9,214 nucleotides of DNA from Rubrivirga sp. (GCA_012269805.1 JAAXJP010000016.1:10115-19328); one strand, 5' to 3'. Shown: positions 1 through 7,098, counted from the stretch's first letter. The notes: generated by a model not told the origin, from the letters alone. Translations and numbers: made by a program.

Positions 1-65
1 ACGAGGGCCCGGGTCGGCGAGCCGGGGGTAATACCGCCCCGCGCGGAAGACCACTCACCAGCCGA

Positions 66-94
66 GGGGCTCAGACGCCGAACGTCCGAGCCCC
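66..94 (-). terminator. Candidate transcription terminator hairpin after the M48 protease gene
   Basis: The arms GGGGCTC (66-72) and GAGCCCC (88-94) pair perfectly. Inside them, after one A/C mismatch, GACG (74-77) pairs with CGTC (83-86) around a five-base loop, CCGAA. The hairpin begins about 22 bases past the TAG stop of the minus-strand protease gene, where a terminator for the recF-protease unit would be expected. No T-rich run follows it on the minus strand, so it is not a textbook intrinsic terminator. It could be a U-tract-free terminator, an RNA 3'-end stabiliser, or a structure shared with a gene beyond the left edge. Confidence 0.45.
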
Positions 95-116
95 ACGGTC
101 TGGCCGATCTGAGATC

Positions 117-1607
117 CTACTCGGGGAGCTTGACCGATTCCCCACTAGGGAGCCGACTGGTGAGGTCTGTCTGGTTCATGATGGCGATCTCTTGCTCGGT
201 GAGTCCCAGCGGCAGGGTGCGCCCCCTAAGCAACGCCTGAAGGGTGGCTCCGCCAGGGGCCCGGGTCACCTCAAGGCGAGATGGCGAGCGGTTCAAGTAC
301 CGGCTATCGGTCAACCGCGCGAAGCTGCCAGCGGTCTGTCGGAACGCTGTACCATAGGACCCGAAGCCGTCGACCGATGTCAGCCCGAGGACCTGGTAGA
401 CGTTGCCGCCGAACTCGATGAAGGTAGCAGAAAACGCCACCGTTCCGTTCTGCTGCTGCGCTGTGCCCTCTACCCGGTACGCGGCGTTCCCATTGATCGA
501 GAGCGCGCCCGCTGCCTGCGCCCGGACCGCCTGTTGCGACTGAAGCGCCTGGCCCGCGGCCCGTGCAGACTGGGCCTGAGCTAGGGTGAGTTGCATCACG
601 GCCTGACCATTCGGTTCGCCCATCAGGAAGGCTGCCGGGGAGTTTTGAGTCTGCCACCCATTCGGATAGTCCAGCAGGAAGCGAAGCTCGGGATGGTAGA
701 ACACCCCATTCTCTGTGTACCCCTGTCGGGGGTCCTCGCCGAGAACGATGCCTTCGATCTGCGCCAAGTACTCTGCTTCGACCACCCGAGTGCCCTGCGG
801 GTCGTACTGCGCAGCGAGCTGAGGAATGGTGTGGGCTCTCTCACCTGGATCCGGGTGGGTCGATAGAAAGGACGGCACGCTTTGGCCCGCCTGCTCGCCG
901 AGACGCTCAAGCGAGACGAAAAAACGAGCCGCCTCGCTCGCGTCGTAGTCCGCGAACTCGGCGTAGGCAACGCCGGCCTGGTCCGCCTCGCGTTCCGCGT
1001 CACGCCCATACTTGAGCTGGAGGAGTTGGAGGCCGGTGCCCCCGTAGTTCAGGATACCCTCCGCGACACGTCCACCTCCCACAACGCCCCCAAGGATGGC
1101 AGCCCCAAGCAGACCGAACTGGTTGAGCTGGGCGCGCGCTGCCTGTTCTGATGAGTGGCGGCCTAGAACGTGGCCGATCTCGTGACCGAGAACGACGGCG
1201 AGCTGCGCCTCGTTCTCGAGGTACGTGAGCAACCCGCGCGTGACGTAAACGAACCCTCCCGGCAACGCGAACGCGTTGACGACGGGAGAATCGAGGATGC
1301 GGAAGGTGAACGGGGTATTCCGGATTTCGGCCGGAGTGCTCGGATCTGTATAAGCGCTCGTGCTGAGGACATCCTGAGCGATACGCTCGACGTAGGCCGT
1401 CAGTGCAGGGTCTTCGTCATAGACGCCGAACTGAGCCTGGATTTGTTGGTCCGCCTCGGTGCCGAGTTGGACCTCCTGAGCCCACGTGTACGCTCCACGC
1501 TGCTCCTCCCCTGTGACGTAATTGACGTTCGTTGTGCCACAGGCCGCGAGAAGAACGACGAGAAGCGAGAGGGCCGCAGAGCGAGAGGCGGCGTAAAGGG
1601 GTCTCAT
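117..1607 (-). CDS. M48-family zinc metalloprotease lipoprotein (BepA/YfgC-like core) with a C-terminal extension
   Basis: This is a 496-residue predicted outer-envelope lipoprotein protease. The N-terminus has basic residues, a hydrophobic stretch and the lipobox LLAAC, with the lipidated Cys at 23. The M48 core follows: HEIGH at 142-146 (two zinc His and the catalytic Glu) and E205-x3-D209 in DAEREAD, giving the third zinc ligand. A later STHPDPGERA segment is typical of BepA-like enzymes, which act in outer-membrane protein quality control. Residues from about 285 to 496 form an extra C-terminal region. It contains a segment like LLDYPNGW and ends in a lysine-containing tail, and similar extensions occur in other M48 lipoproteins. 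The ATG overlaps the recF stop as ATGA, and no purine-rich ribosome site precedes it, so translation probably depends on recF. The protease class is secure; the physiological substrate is unknown. Confidence 0.93.
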   Translation of the reverse strand: MRPLYAASRSAALSLLVVLLAACGTTNVNYVTGEEQRGAYTWAQEVQLGTEADQQIQAQFGVYDEDPALTAYVERIAQDVLSTSAYTDPSTPAEIRNTPFTFRILDSPVVNAFALPGGFVYVTRGLLTYLENEAQLAVVLGHEIGHVLGRHSSEQAARAQLNQFGLLGAAILGGVVGGGRVAEGILNYGGTGLQLLQLKYGRDAEREADQAGVAYAEFADYDASEAARFFVSLERLGEQAGQSVPSFLSTHPDPGERAHTIPQLAAQYDPQGTRVVEAEYLAQIEGIVLGEDPRQGYTENGVFYHPELRFLLDYPNGWQTQNSPAAFLMGEPNGQAVMQLTLAQAQSARAAGQALQSQQAVRAQAAGALSINGNAAYRVEGTAQQQNGTVAFSATFIEFGGNVYQVLGLTSVDGFGSYGTAFRQTAGSFARLTDSRYLNRSPSRLEVTRAPGGATLQALLRGRTLPLGLTEQEIAIMNQTDLTSRLPSGESVKLPE

Positions 1608-2758
1608 GAGGAGAGCGGTACGGAGAGAGGAGTGTCGAGACGGGAGACGACGCTGCGTTCCACGTGAAACACGGCGTGTGCGTCGCTATCAAACGGCACG
1701 ACCCCGGCGAAGGGTTCTGAGCGCGCCGCTGTCACGAACGACTGGCCGAGCTCCCCCGAGGCGAGCAGTTCCAACACGACACGAGTTCTATCGGGGTCCA
1801 GGGGACCGAACACGTCATCGAGGAGCAGGAGAGGTGGCTCGTCCGCGCGTTCGCGGAAGTACAGGGCCTGGGCCACCCGGATGGCGAGGGCAAAGGTCCG
1901 ATGCTGACCCTGTGAGGCGAATGGCCGGAGGTCGAACCCATCGAGTTGGAACAAGACCTCGTCGAGGTGCGGCCCGACCAGCGTCCGCCCTAGATCTCCA
2001 CTCCGGCTCCGGGTCCGGGCGAGCGCCCGGCGCATGCCGTCCACGTCGGATTCGGCATCCGAACCGCTCGAAGGCCGATAGTCAAGAGTCGGCGTCCCGC
2101 CCGGGGTGCCGAGCAACTCGTACGCCTCCAGCAAGAGGTCTTTGAACCGGTCCAAGAAGTCGCGACGGCGTCCAACGACACGGCCGCCCAACATCGCTAG
2201 CTCCTCATCCCACGCGTCCATGCTACCGGCCGTCAGCGATCGGCCTTTCCGGAGTTGTTGGAGCAGCGCGTTCTTCTGCTTGAGGGCGCGGCGGTACTTG
2301 AGCAGGTCGTCGAGGTAGACAGGAAAGGCCTGGCTGAGCGTCGTATCGAGAAGCCTCCGACGTTCGCTGGGTCCACCGGCCGTGAGGTCCCGGTCATCGG
2401 GGGACATAATGACGACGGGGACCCGACCCACCAAGTCTGCCAGCCGGTCAAGGGGGGCACCGTTCGCGAACGCCCGCTTCCCCTCCCCTGGCACGAACGC
2501 GACCCGCAACCGGACGTCCGGTCGGTCCTCCCCCTCGAACGCGCCCTCCACCGTGAAATGCGGAGCTCCACGCTGGAGCACCGTGCCATCCGGCGCCCCG
2601 AGAAAGCTCTTCCCGAGGCAGAGGTACCCGATGGCCTCGATGACATTCGTCTTGCCGGCGCCATTGGGCCCCACGAGGAGGTTCACACGGGGCGCGGTGT
2701 CCACCTCGGTTCGGCTGTGGGCGCGGAACGAGATGAGGGAGAGGGAGCGGAGGCGCAC
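1604..2758 (-). CDS. recF: DNA replication and repair protein RecF
   Basis: RecF is an SMC-like ABC ATPase that binds DNA and, with RecO and RecR, loads RecA at single-strand gaps. This 384-residue protein is near the usual family length. Visible motifs are Walker A GPNGAGKT at 30-37, the Q-loop region VIMSPDD at 116-122 followed by GGPSERRRLLD, the ABC signature SQGQHRT at 282-288, and Walker B LLLLDDV at 310-316 with a D-loop aspartate at 321. The start is GTG (complement of 2756-2758), and the following RLRSLSLISFRAH matches the usual RecF N-terminus. No clear ribosome-binding site precedes it. The gene is not beside dnaN or gyrB here. It is instead overlapped by a downstream protease gene and diverges from the CHAT gene. 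Nothing essential looks missing. Confidence 0.96.
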   Translation of the reverse strand: MRLRSLSLISFRAHSRTEVDTAPRVNLLVGPNGAGKTNVIEAIGYLCLGKSFLGAPDGTVLQRGAPHFTVEGAFEGEDRPDVRLRVAFVPGEGKRAFANGAPLDRLADLVGRVPVVIMSPDDRDLTAGGPSERRRLLDTTLSQAFPVYLDDLLKYRRALKQKNALLQQLRKGRSLTAGSMDAWDEELAMLGGRVVGRRRDFLDRFKDLLLEAYELLGTPGGTPTLDYRPSSGSDAESDVDGMRRALARTRSRSGDLGRTLVGPHLDEVLFQLDGFDLRPFASQGQHRTFALAIRVAQALYFRERADEPPLLLLDDVFGPLDPDRTRVVLELLASGELGQSFVTAARSEPFAGVVPFDSDAHAVFHVERSVVSRLDTPLSVPLSS

Positions 2759-2838
2759 GGTCGTCAGAGAGCGGCCGACTCGTACCGGTCGAGGGGAACG
2801 ATGTTCGCTAACCTCTGCCCCCCTTACCCTCCCTCGCC
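2759..2838. promoter_or_regulatory. Divergent intergenic region between recF and the CHAT gene
   Basis: These 80 bases separate two divergently oriented start codons, so they should hold promoters for both blocks. I see no convincing -35/-10 or Bacteroidota-type -33/-7 pair. The right half (about 2811-2838) is pyrimidine-rich, and the only ribosome-site-like sequence is GAGGGG at 2791-2796, in front of a small ORF. The promoter role is inferred from gene orientation, not from a recognised motif. Confidence 0.4.
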
Positions 2839-2845
2839 GTGCTAG
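2801..2845 (+). CDS. Possible 14-codon proline-rich leader ORF upstream of the CHAT gene
   Basis: An ATG at 2801 opens a short frame encoding MFANLCPPYPPSPC and ends at TAG 2843-2845. It is preceded by GAGGGG at 2791-2796, the best Shine-Dalgarno-like sequence in this gap, at suitable spacing. The stop lies just inside the start of the next gene, whose GTG is at 2839-2841, so ribosomes ending here could reinitiate on the CHAT gene. That gene has no ribosome site of its own. The PPYPPSP stretch could slow ribosomes, since consecutive prolines are known to need EF-P. In GC-rich DNA so short a frame can arise by chance, and it also overlaps the end of a long antisense frame, so this is a hypothesis. 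Confidence 0.22.
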   Translation: MFANLCPPYPPSPC

Positions 2846-5499
2846 TCCGTGGCCGAAACGGCCTGCTCCTTCTGATCCTGATCGCAGGGGTCGTGTCCGT
2901 GCACGGGGCTTCCAACGAGGAGGCGAATTGTGAGAGGGAACGGGAAGCGCTCTTCGCAGAGGTTCGGGAACGACGGTCGGAGGGCGAAGCAGTGCGTCAG
3001 GCGTTGATCGAGAGGATCAATGTTCAGATCGAGCGCTACTCCAAATCGGCCCCCGTCTGCACGGGACGGCTCCGGGAGCACGAGGCCTACCTCCTCGTCA
3101 TGGGCAACCGGTTTGAAGAGGTGGTTTCGACGACGAGCAACTACTTGGGTGGGGAAGGCCAGCGTACCTCCACGCGGTCGAAAGTGATCTTGTTGATGCA
3201 GCAGGGGTACGCGCTCGGCCGCCTCGGGCGCATGCTTGACGCGGCGCAAGCCAACTACAGGGCCGCAGGCATGGCGAACGACGCGCCAGCCGCGTACGGC
3301 GTTCGTGCGCTCATCGAGGCCGGCCGGATGGCCCGGATGTTGGGGGAGTTGAACGAATCCGAATCGTATCTGCGAGCCTCCATCGCCCTTGCGAATGACA
3401 GCCTCGGGGTCGCTCCCGAGCTCGTCGACCTCAAGGGGCATGCGTGGACGAGTTACTCCATCCTCACGGACCTCAGGCTCCGAGATGCAGGAACCCCAGC
3501 TGAACGCGACTCCCTGGTTATGCTTCTGGACAGGCGCACGGCCGCTGCGTTGGAGTTTCTCTCGACGTCAGGTCAGCCCGCCGGCTTTCGGTCGGTCGTC
3601 CTTGGCCTGAGCGCGGTCGCCGCAGCGTACCGGGGTGATTTCGACACAGCACGAGGGCGGTTGCGTCAGGCGCCCGCACTCGCACTAGAAGCGGGCCTAC
3701 TGGCTCCGGAGGCTGGGTTCGAGACGATGATGGCAGAAGGGCGAATCGCCGAAATCGCCGGTGAGCTATCCGAGGCCGCCGATGCGTACCGACGCGGCCG
3801 GGACGAGGCACTTCGCACTGGGTACGCCCGAAATGAGGCCACCGCGCTGGAACATCTCGGGCGGCTAGAGGAACGGAGGGAGCGCTGGACACAAGCGGCG
3901 ACCTACTTCGAAGAAGCCATCGCGCGTCGTGAGATCGAGCGCGACCGTCTCGGCCTCGACGACTGGAGTTCGTCTGCGTTCACCACGATGCAGCAGCCGT
4001 ATCGGGGCTTGGTCAGAACGCAGCTCGCAATGGGGGACGTCCAGGGAGCCTTCAAGACGCTGGACCAAACGAGAGCCAGGTATCTCCGCGACCTCCTGCA
4101 CTACCAAGAGGTGCGGAAGTCCCTCAAACCCACTACCCGGAGTCAAGTCGACAGCGTAGCGGATAAGCTCTCCGAGGCGCGGATGGCGTTCTTCAAAGCG
4201 GCGACACCCGCTGAGCGCGCAGCGCGACGGCTTGAGACATCGAGGTACCAACGACAGATCGAGCAACTCACGGCGTCTGGTCTGACAAGCCGGCCCGAGA
4301 CCGATCTCGACCTGCACGCCCTCCAGGAGCAGCTCGCCGTCGAAGATCGAACGCTCATCGCGTACTTCGTCGACGACCTCGAAAGTTCAGCGTTCGTCTT
4401 GCGGGGAGATACACTTGTCAACGTCCCGTTGCCGACAACGCGGGCAGGTGCGCGAGAAGAGCTTGAGGCCGTTGGCTGGCCGTGGAAGGCTGGAGCCCCA
4501 GATCCTGCGCTCGCCCTCCCTGCTCTCCACCGGCTGTACAGCATTCTGATCGAGCCACTCCGGCCGTGGGTTCCAACACCTAGGGTGACCATCGTGCCTG
4601 ACCTGGATGTCGCGACCGTTCCATTCGCGGCGTTAACGTCAGGCGTGGCCGACGACTACGCAATGGCGCCCTACCTCTTGCATGACTGGGCGATCGGCAC
4701 GGAGCTCGCAGCGGCCCTCATCGAAACGGCACCGTCGTCCGGAGACTCAACGGAGACGCGTCCCCTCGACGTGCTGGCGTTCGGACGAAGCGACTTCGAG
4801 GGCGACCGTTCCACGTGGAACACGTCAGGATGGGGCGACCTTCCACATGTGACCCGAGAGGTTCGCCGCGTCGCGTCGAGCGGTGAGGGGGAAGCGCTCG
4901 TCGACGCGGAAGCGACGGAGCACCGGTTCCGCCGCCGAGTCGGGGATGCGGACGTCGTACACCTCGCGTCACATGCCGAAGCCAACCCGACGCTCCCGCT
5001 CTACTCGAGGATCGCGTTGTCGGAAGACGACCGAGAAGACGGTGTCCTCCACCTCTACGAGATGATGGATCTCGAGATGAACGCCGACCTGGTCGTGCTG
5101 AGCGGGTGCTCGACGGCAGGGGGCGGCCGCCAGAGCGGAGAGGGGCTGGTGGGCCTGCAGTACGGAATGCGGGCTGCGGGGGCACAGGCCACCGTGGCCA
5201 CGCTCTGGCCGGTCGCCGACGACGCGACGTCCGAGATCATGGGCACGTTCTACGAAGGGCTGGCCGCGGGCAAGGGGAAAGACCTCGCGCTACGCGACGC
5301 GCAACGCGCCTACATCGGGGCACACGACGGGATCGAAGCCAGTCCCTTCTACTGGGCGGCCCCCGTCCTCTCGGGCACGCCCGATCCAATCCCGTTCGAG
5401 CAAGGCGTGCCGTGGTGGCTCCTCGGCCTCGGGGGCGTCGGAGCCGTCCTCGCGGCCTCGCTAGCTTGGAGGCTCCGCACTCACCCAGCCAATGCCTGA
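2839..5499 (+). CDS. Exported, membrane-anchored TPR-CHAT domain protein (caspase-like putative protease)
   Basis: This 886-residue protein has, in order: a signal peptide (about 1-24, LLLLILIAGVVSVHGA); a helical TPR-like region (about 80-420) with units such as GYALGRLGRMLDAAQANY and ATYFEEAIARRE; a charged, probably coiled linker (about 430-480); a CHAT domain (about 490-850); and a C-terminal membrane helix (859-879, WWLLGLGGVGAVLAASLAW) with a short tail. The likely catalytic pair is His712 in HLASHAE and Cys757 in LSGCSTAGGG, followed by the family motif VATLWPVAD. CHAT proteins are caspase-like, and TPR-CHAT proteins include CRISPR-linked proteases activated by partners. Two helical ends facing out would place the protease outside the cytoplasm. 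The only other cysteines are 31 and 74, which could form a disulfide. Start GTG 2839 is chosen because it gives a complete signal peptide. The stop overlaps murQ by 8 bp. Substrate and trigger are unknown. Confidence 0.9.
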   Translation: MLVRGRNGLLLLILIAGVVSVHGASNEEANCEREREALFAEVRERRSEGEAVRQALIERINVQIERYSKSAPVCTGRLREHEAYLLVMGNRFEEVVSTTSNYLGGEGQRTSTRSKVILLMQQGYALGRLGRMLDAAQANYRAAGMANDAPAAYGVRALIEAGRMARMLGELNESESYLRASIALANDSLGVAPELVDLKGHAWTSYSILTDLRLRDAGTPAERDSLVMLLDRRTAAALEFLSTSGQPAGFRSVVLGLSAVAAAYRGDFDTARGRLRQAPALALEAGLLAPEAGFETMMAEGRIAEIAGELSEAADAYRRGRDEALRTGYARNEATALEHLGRLEERRERWTQAATYFEEAIARREIERDRLGLDDWSSSAFTTMQQPYRGLVRTQLAMGDVQGAFKTLDQTRARYLRDLLHYQEVRKSLKPTTRSQVDSVADKLSEARMAFFKAATPAERAARRLETSRYQRQIEQLTASGLTSRPETDLDLHALQEQLAVEDRTLIAYFVDDLESSAFVLRGDTLVNVPLPTTRAGAREELEAVGWPWKAGAPDPALALPALHRLYSILIEPLRPWVPTPRVTIVPDLDVATVPFAALTSGVADDYAMAPYLLHDWAIGTELAAALIETAPSSGDSTETRPLDVLAFGRSDFEGDRSTWNTSGWGDLPHVTREVRRVASSGEGEALVDAEATEHRFRRRVGDADVVHLASHAEANPTLPLYSRIALSEDDREDGVLHLYEMMDLEMNADLVVLSGCSTAGGGRQSGEGLVGLQYGMRAAGAQATVATLWPVADDATSEIMGTFYEGLAAGKGKDLALRDAQRAYIGAHDGIEASPFYWAAPVLSGTPDPIPFEQGVPWWLLGLGGVGAVLAASLAWRLRTHPANA

Positions 5500-6421
5500 C
5501 CGCCCCGCCCTCTTCGACGAGCTCAAAACGCTCACGACCGAAACCCGCAACCCACGGACGATGCAGATCGACGTCGCACCTCTTGCAGAGGTCGTTCGGA
5601 TGCTGCACGAGGAGGACCAGATCGCCGTCGACGCCGTGACGCCGGAATTGCCGTACGTCGCGCAAGCCGTCGAGATCGTGGAGGACGCGTTCCGCAACGG
5701 CGGCCGCCTCTTCTACTGCGGCGCCGGGACAAGCGGGCGTCTCGGGGTACTCGACGCCGCCGAGTGCCCGCCCACCTTCGGGACGCCGCCGGACCTCGTA
5801 CAAGGCCTCATCGCGGGGGGGAAGGCCGCGATGTTCGTCGCGCAGGAGGGGGCGGAGGACCACGAGTCCAACGGCGCCGACGCACTCGCCGAGGCGGGGG
5901 TCACGGACAAAGACGTCGTCTGCGGCATTGCCGCCAGCCGGCGGACGCCCTACGTCGTCGGCGCCGTCAAGCGGGCCCGCGAGATCGGCGCGCGGACGCT
6001 CTTCGTGACCTGCAACCCGCGGAGCCAATTCACGCTCGACGTCGATGTCGCCATCTGCCCAGACGTGGGGCCGGAGCCCATCATGGGATCGACGCGGATG
6101 AAAAGTGGCACGGCCACCAAGCTCGTCCTCAACATGATCTCGACTGCGACCATGATCCGCCTGGGGAAGGTCTACGAGAACATGATGGTCGACCTCCAGA
6201 TGACGAACCTCAAACTGGTCGAGCGCTCGAAGCGAATCGTGATGACGGCAACGGGCGTCGAATACGACGAAGCGACGGCGGCGCTGGAAGCTGCGGGCGG
6301 CCACGTCAAGACAGCCCTCGTCATGCTCCTGGCCGACGTCGACGCTGAGGCGGCTCGGGTGCGGATCGAACAGGGGGGCGGGTTTGTCCGCCACGCCATT
6401 GCTGGAACAGCACCCGCCTGA
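5492..6421 (+). CDS. murQ: N-acetylmuramic acid 6-phosphate etherase
   Basis: MurQ is a cytoplasmic enzyme that removes the D-lactyl ether from MurNAc-6-phosphate, giving GlcNAc-6-phosphate and D-lactate, so that cell-wall sugar can be recycled. At 309 residues it matches the family length. The SIS-fold signature is clear: GAGTSGRLGVLDAAECPPTFG from 77, VGPEPIMGSTRMKSGTATK at 192-210 and LVLNM at 211-215. Glu91 in AECPP and Glu122 in GAEDHE match the two catalytic glutamates of E. coli MurQ (83 and 114), with the same 31-residue spacing. GIAASRRTPYV carries Arg150, where I recall Gly in E. coli; the effect is unknown. The ATG lies 8 bp inside the CHAT gene, and a GGAGG at 5468-5472 is too far upstream to be typical, so coupling to CHAT translation is likely. 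No MurNAc kinase, PTS or anhMurNAc kinase gene is present in the window. Confidence 0.96.
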   Translation: MPDRPALFDELKTLTTETRNPRTMQIDVAPLAEVVRMLHEEDQIAVDAVTPELPYVAQAVEIVEDAFRNGGRLFYCGAGTSGRLGVLDAAECPPTFGTPPDLVQGLIAGGKAAMFVAQEGAEDHESNGADALAEAGVTDKDVVCGIAASRRTPYVVGAVKRAREIGARTLFVTCNPRSQFTLDVDVAICPDVGPEPIMGSTRMKSGTATKLVLNMISTATMIRLGKVYENMMVDLQMTNLKLVERSKRIVMTATGVEYDEATAALEAAGGHVKTALVMLLADVDAEAARVRIEQGGGFVRHAIAGTAPA

Positions 6422-6494
6422 GAGAGGACACAGGGGTGACAGTGGTGAAGGGGAGACTGCCCCACTCCGTACAACAGGGTGAGTCCCGATGGGG

Positions 6495-6516
6495 CCTGCC
6501 CGGAGATGTCGAAGGG
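6495..6516. repeat. Likely short dispersed intergenic repeat
   Basis: In the 144-bp gap after murQ, the bottom strand reads CCCTTCGACA, then TCTC, then CGGGCAGG. This closely resembles a short element found many times in intergenic regions of diverse GC-rich bacterial genomes (CCCTTCGACA, a few variable bases, then AGGGCAGG). The two ends are imperfectly complementary. The call rests on remembered similarity and the intergenic position. Only one copy is visible here, so repetition cannot be shown from this window. The rest of 6422-6565 holds only weak stem possibilities near 6441-6466. Confidence 0.4.
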
Positions 6517-6565
6517 GTCGCCCATACGGGGAACAGCCATCCGACAGGACGATTCCCTCTCTCCC

Positions 6566-7048
6566 ATGTGGATCCTCTCTCTCGCCCTCATTCTGGCCTG
6601 CGCCGCCGACACGACGGACGATCGGCGGACCGACTTGCTCGACGCCGTCGCGCGATATGCCGATCCGCTCGGCCTCGCATGGGATTCGACCACCACGCAG
6701 GTCGCCTGGACCGACCTCAATGGGGACGGTCGAGACGATGCGCTCGTGCACCTCACGAACACGGATTGGTGCGGCTCAGGCGGATGCACCGTGCTCGTCT
6801 TTGAGCAGCTCGAGGGGCTCGACGCCGAGGAGTTCGGCCGCTTTCGGATCGCGGCCGAGATCAGCCACGTGGCTGGGCCTGTGACGGTTGTCGAGGGCCG
6901 GGGTTACTGGCGGGACCTCGTGATCGGCAGCGACCGCGGGCTGCGCCGGCTCCGGTTCGACGGCGAGACGTACCCGGTCAGCCCGGCCAGGGGGGTCCGC
7001 CTGGATGGCCCGGTGAAGGGCAAGACTCTCTTCGCTGACGGCCACTGA
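6566..7048 (+). CDS. Small putative lipoprotein with a DLNGDGRDDALV motif; function unknown
   Basis: I do not recognise a named function. From ATG 6566 the protein has 160 residues: a short hydrophobic leader MWILSLALILAC, with Cys12 as a possible lipidation site although Leu at -2 is atypical, then a mature domain. Residues 50-63 read DLNGDGRDDALVHL, an FG-GAP/EF-hand-like calcium-loop pattern. Residues 68-80 read WCGSGGCTVLVFE, with two cysteines that could pair outside the cytoplasm. The same order of motifs is familiar from small uncharacterised secreted proteins of other Gram-negative bacteria. Longer frames from 6479 or 6506 would put 20-29 polar residues before the leader and are disfavoured, though no good ribosome site marks 6566 either. 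It lies between murQ and mfd on the same strand, and nothing in the sequence ties it to either pathway. Confidence 0.68.
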   Translation: MWILSLALILACAADTTDDRRTDLLDAVARYADPLGLAWDSTTTQVAWTDLNGDGRDDALVHLTNTDWCGSGGCTVLVFEQLEGLDAEEFGRFRIAAEISHVAGPVTVVEGRGYWRDLVIGSDRGLRRLRFDGETYPVSPARGVRLDGPVKGKTLFADGH

Positions 7049-7070
7049 TTCCAAACTCTCTTCCCCCTTC

Positions 7071-7098
7071 CCGCCCGGGTCCCGACGGATCCGGGCGG
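7071..7098 (+). terminator. Strong GC-rich hairpin between the lipoprotein gene and mfd
   Basis: The arms CCGCCCGGGTC (7071-7081) and GATCCGGGCGG (7088-7098) pair over 11 positions, including one G-T pair, around the six-base loop CCGACG. It lies 22 bases past the lipoprotein stop and 16 bases before the mfd GTG. Only two Ts follow, so it is a poor intrinsic terminator by the usual rule. It may still end upstream transcripts, or act within an mfd leader by affecting ribosome access. Confidence 0.45.

Noticed and set aside
1..65. Possible 3' end of a gene entering from the left (a plus-strand frame stopping at TAA 29-31)
   Set aside because: Only about nine codons are visible, with no recognisable residues, so chance cannot be excluded.
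2255..2845. A 196-codon plus-strand frame opposite the recF 5' half
   Set aside because: It is a shadow of recF. Only its last 14 codons, outside recF and preceded by a ribosome-site-like sequence, were kept as a possible leader ORF.
2839..5499. CHAT protein as part of a CRISPR or gasdermin-type defence system
   Set aside because: No CRISPR repeats, Cas genes or gasdermin-like small ORF are present. The neighbours are housekeeping genes, and the signal peptide argues against a cytoplasmic defence role.
6441..6466. A stem after murQ (AGTGG with CCACT, or GGGG with CCCC)
   Set aside because: The two pairings are short and mutually exclusive and have no T run, so there is not enough to call a terminator.
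5237..6751. A 504-codon minus-strand frame opposite the CHAT 3' end, murQ and the following gap
   Set aside because: MurQ and the CHAT C-terminus are clear on the plus strand. The antisense product is Arg/Gly/Pro-rich with no motif.
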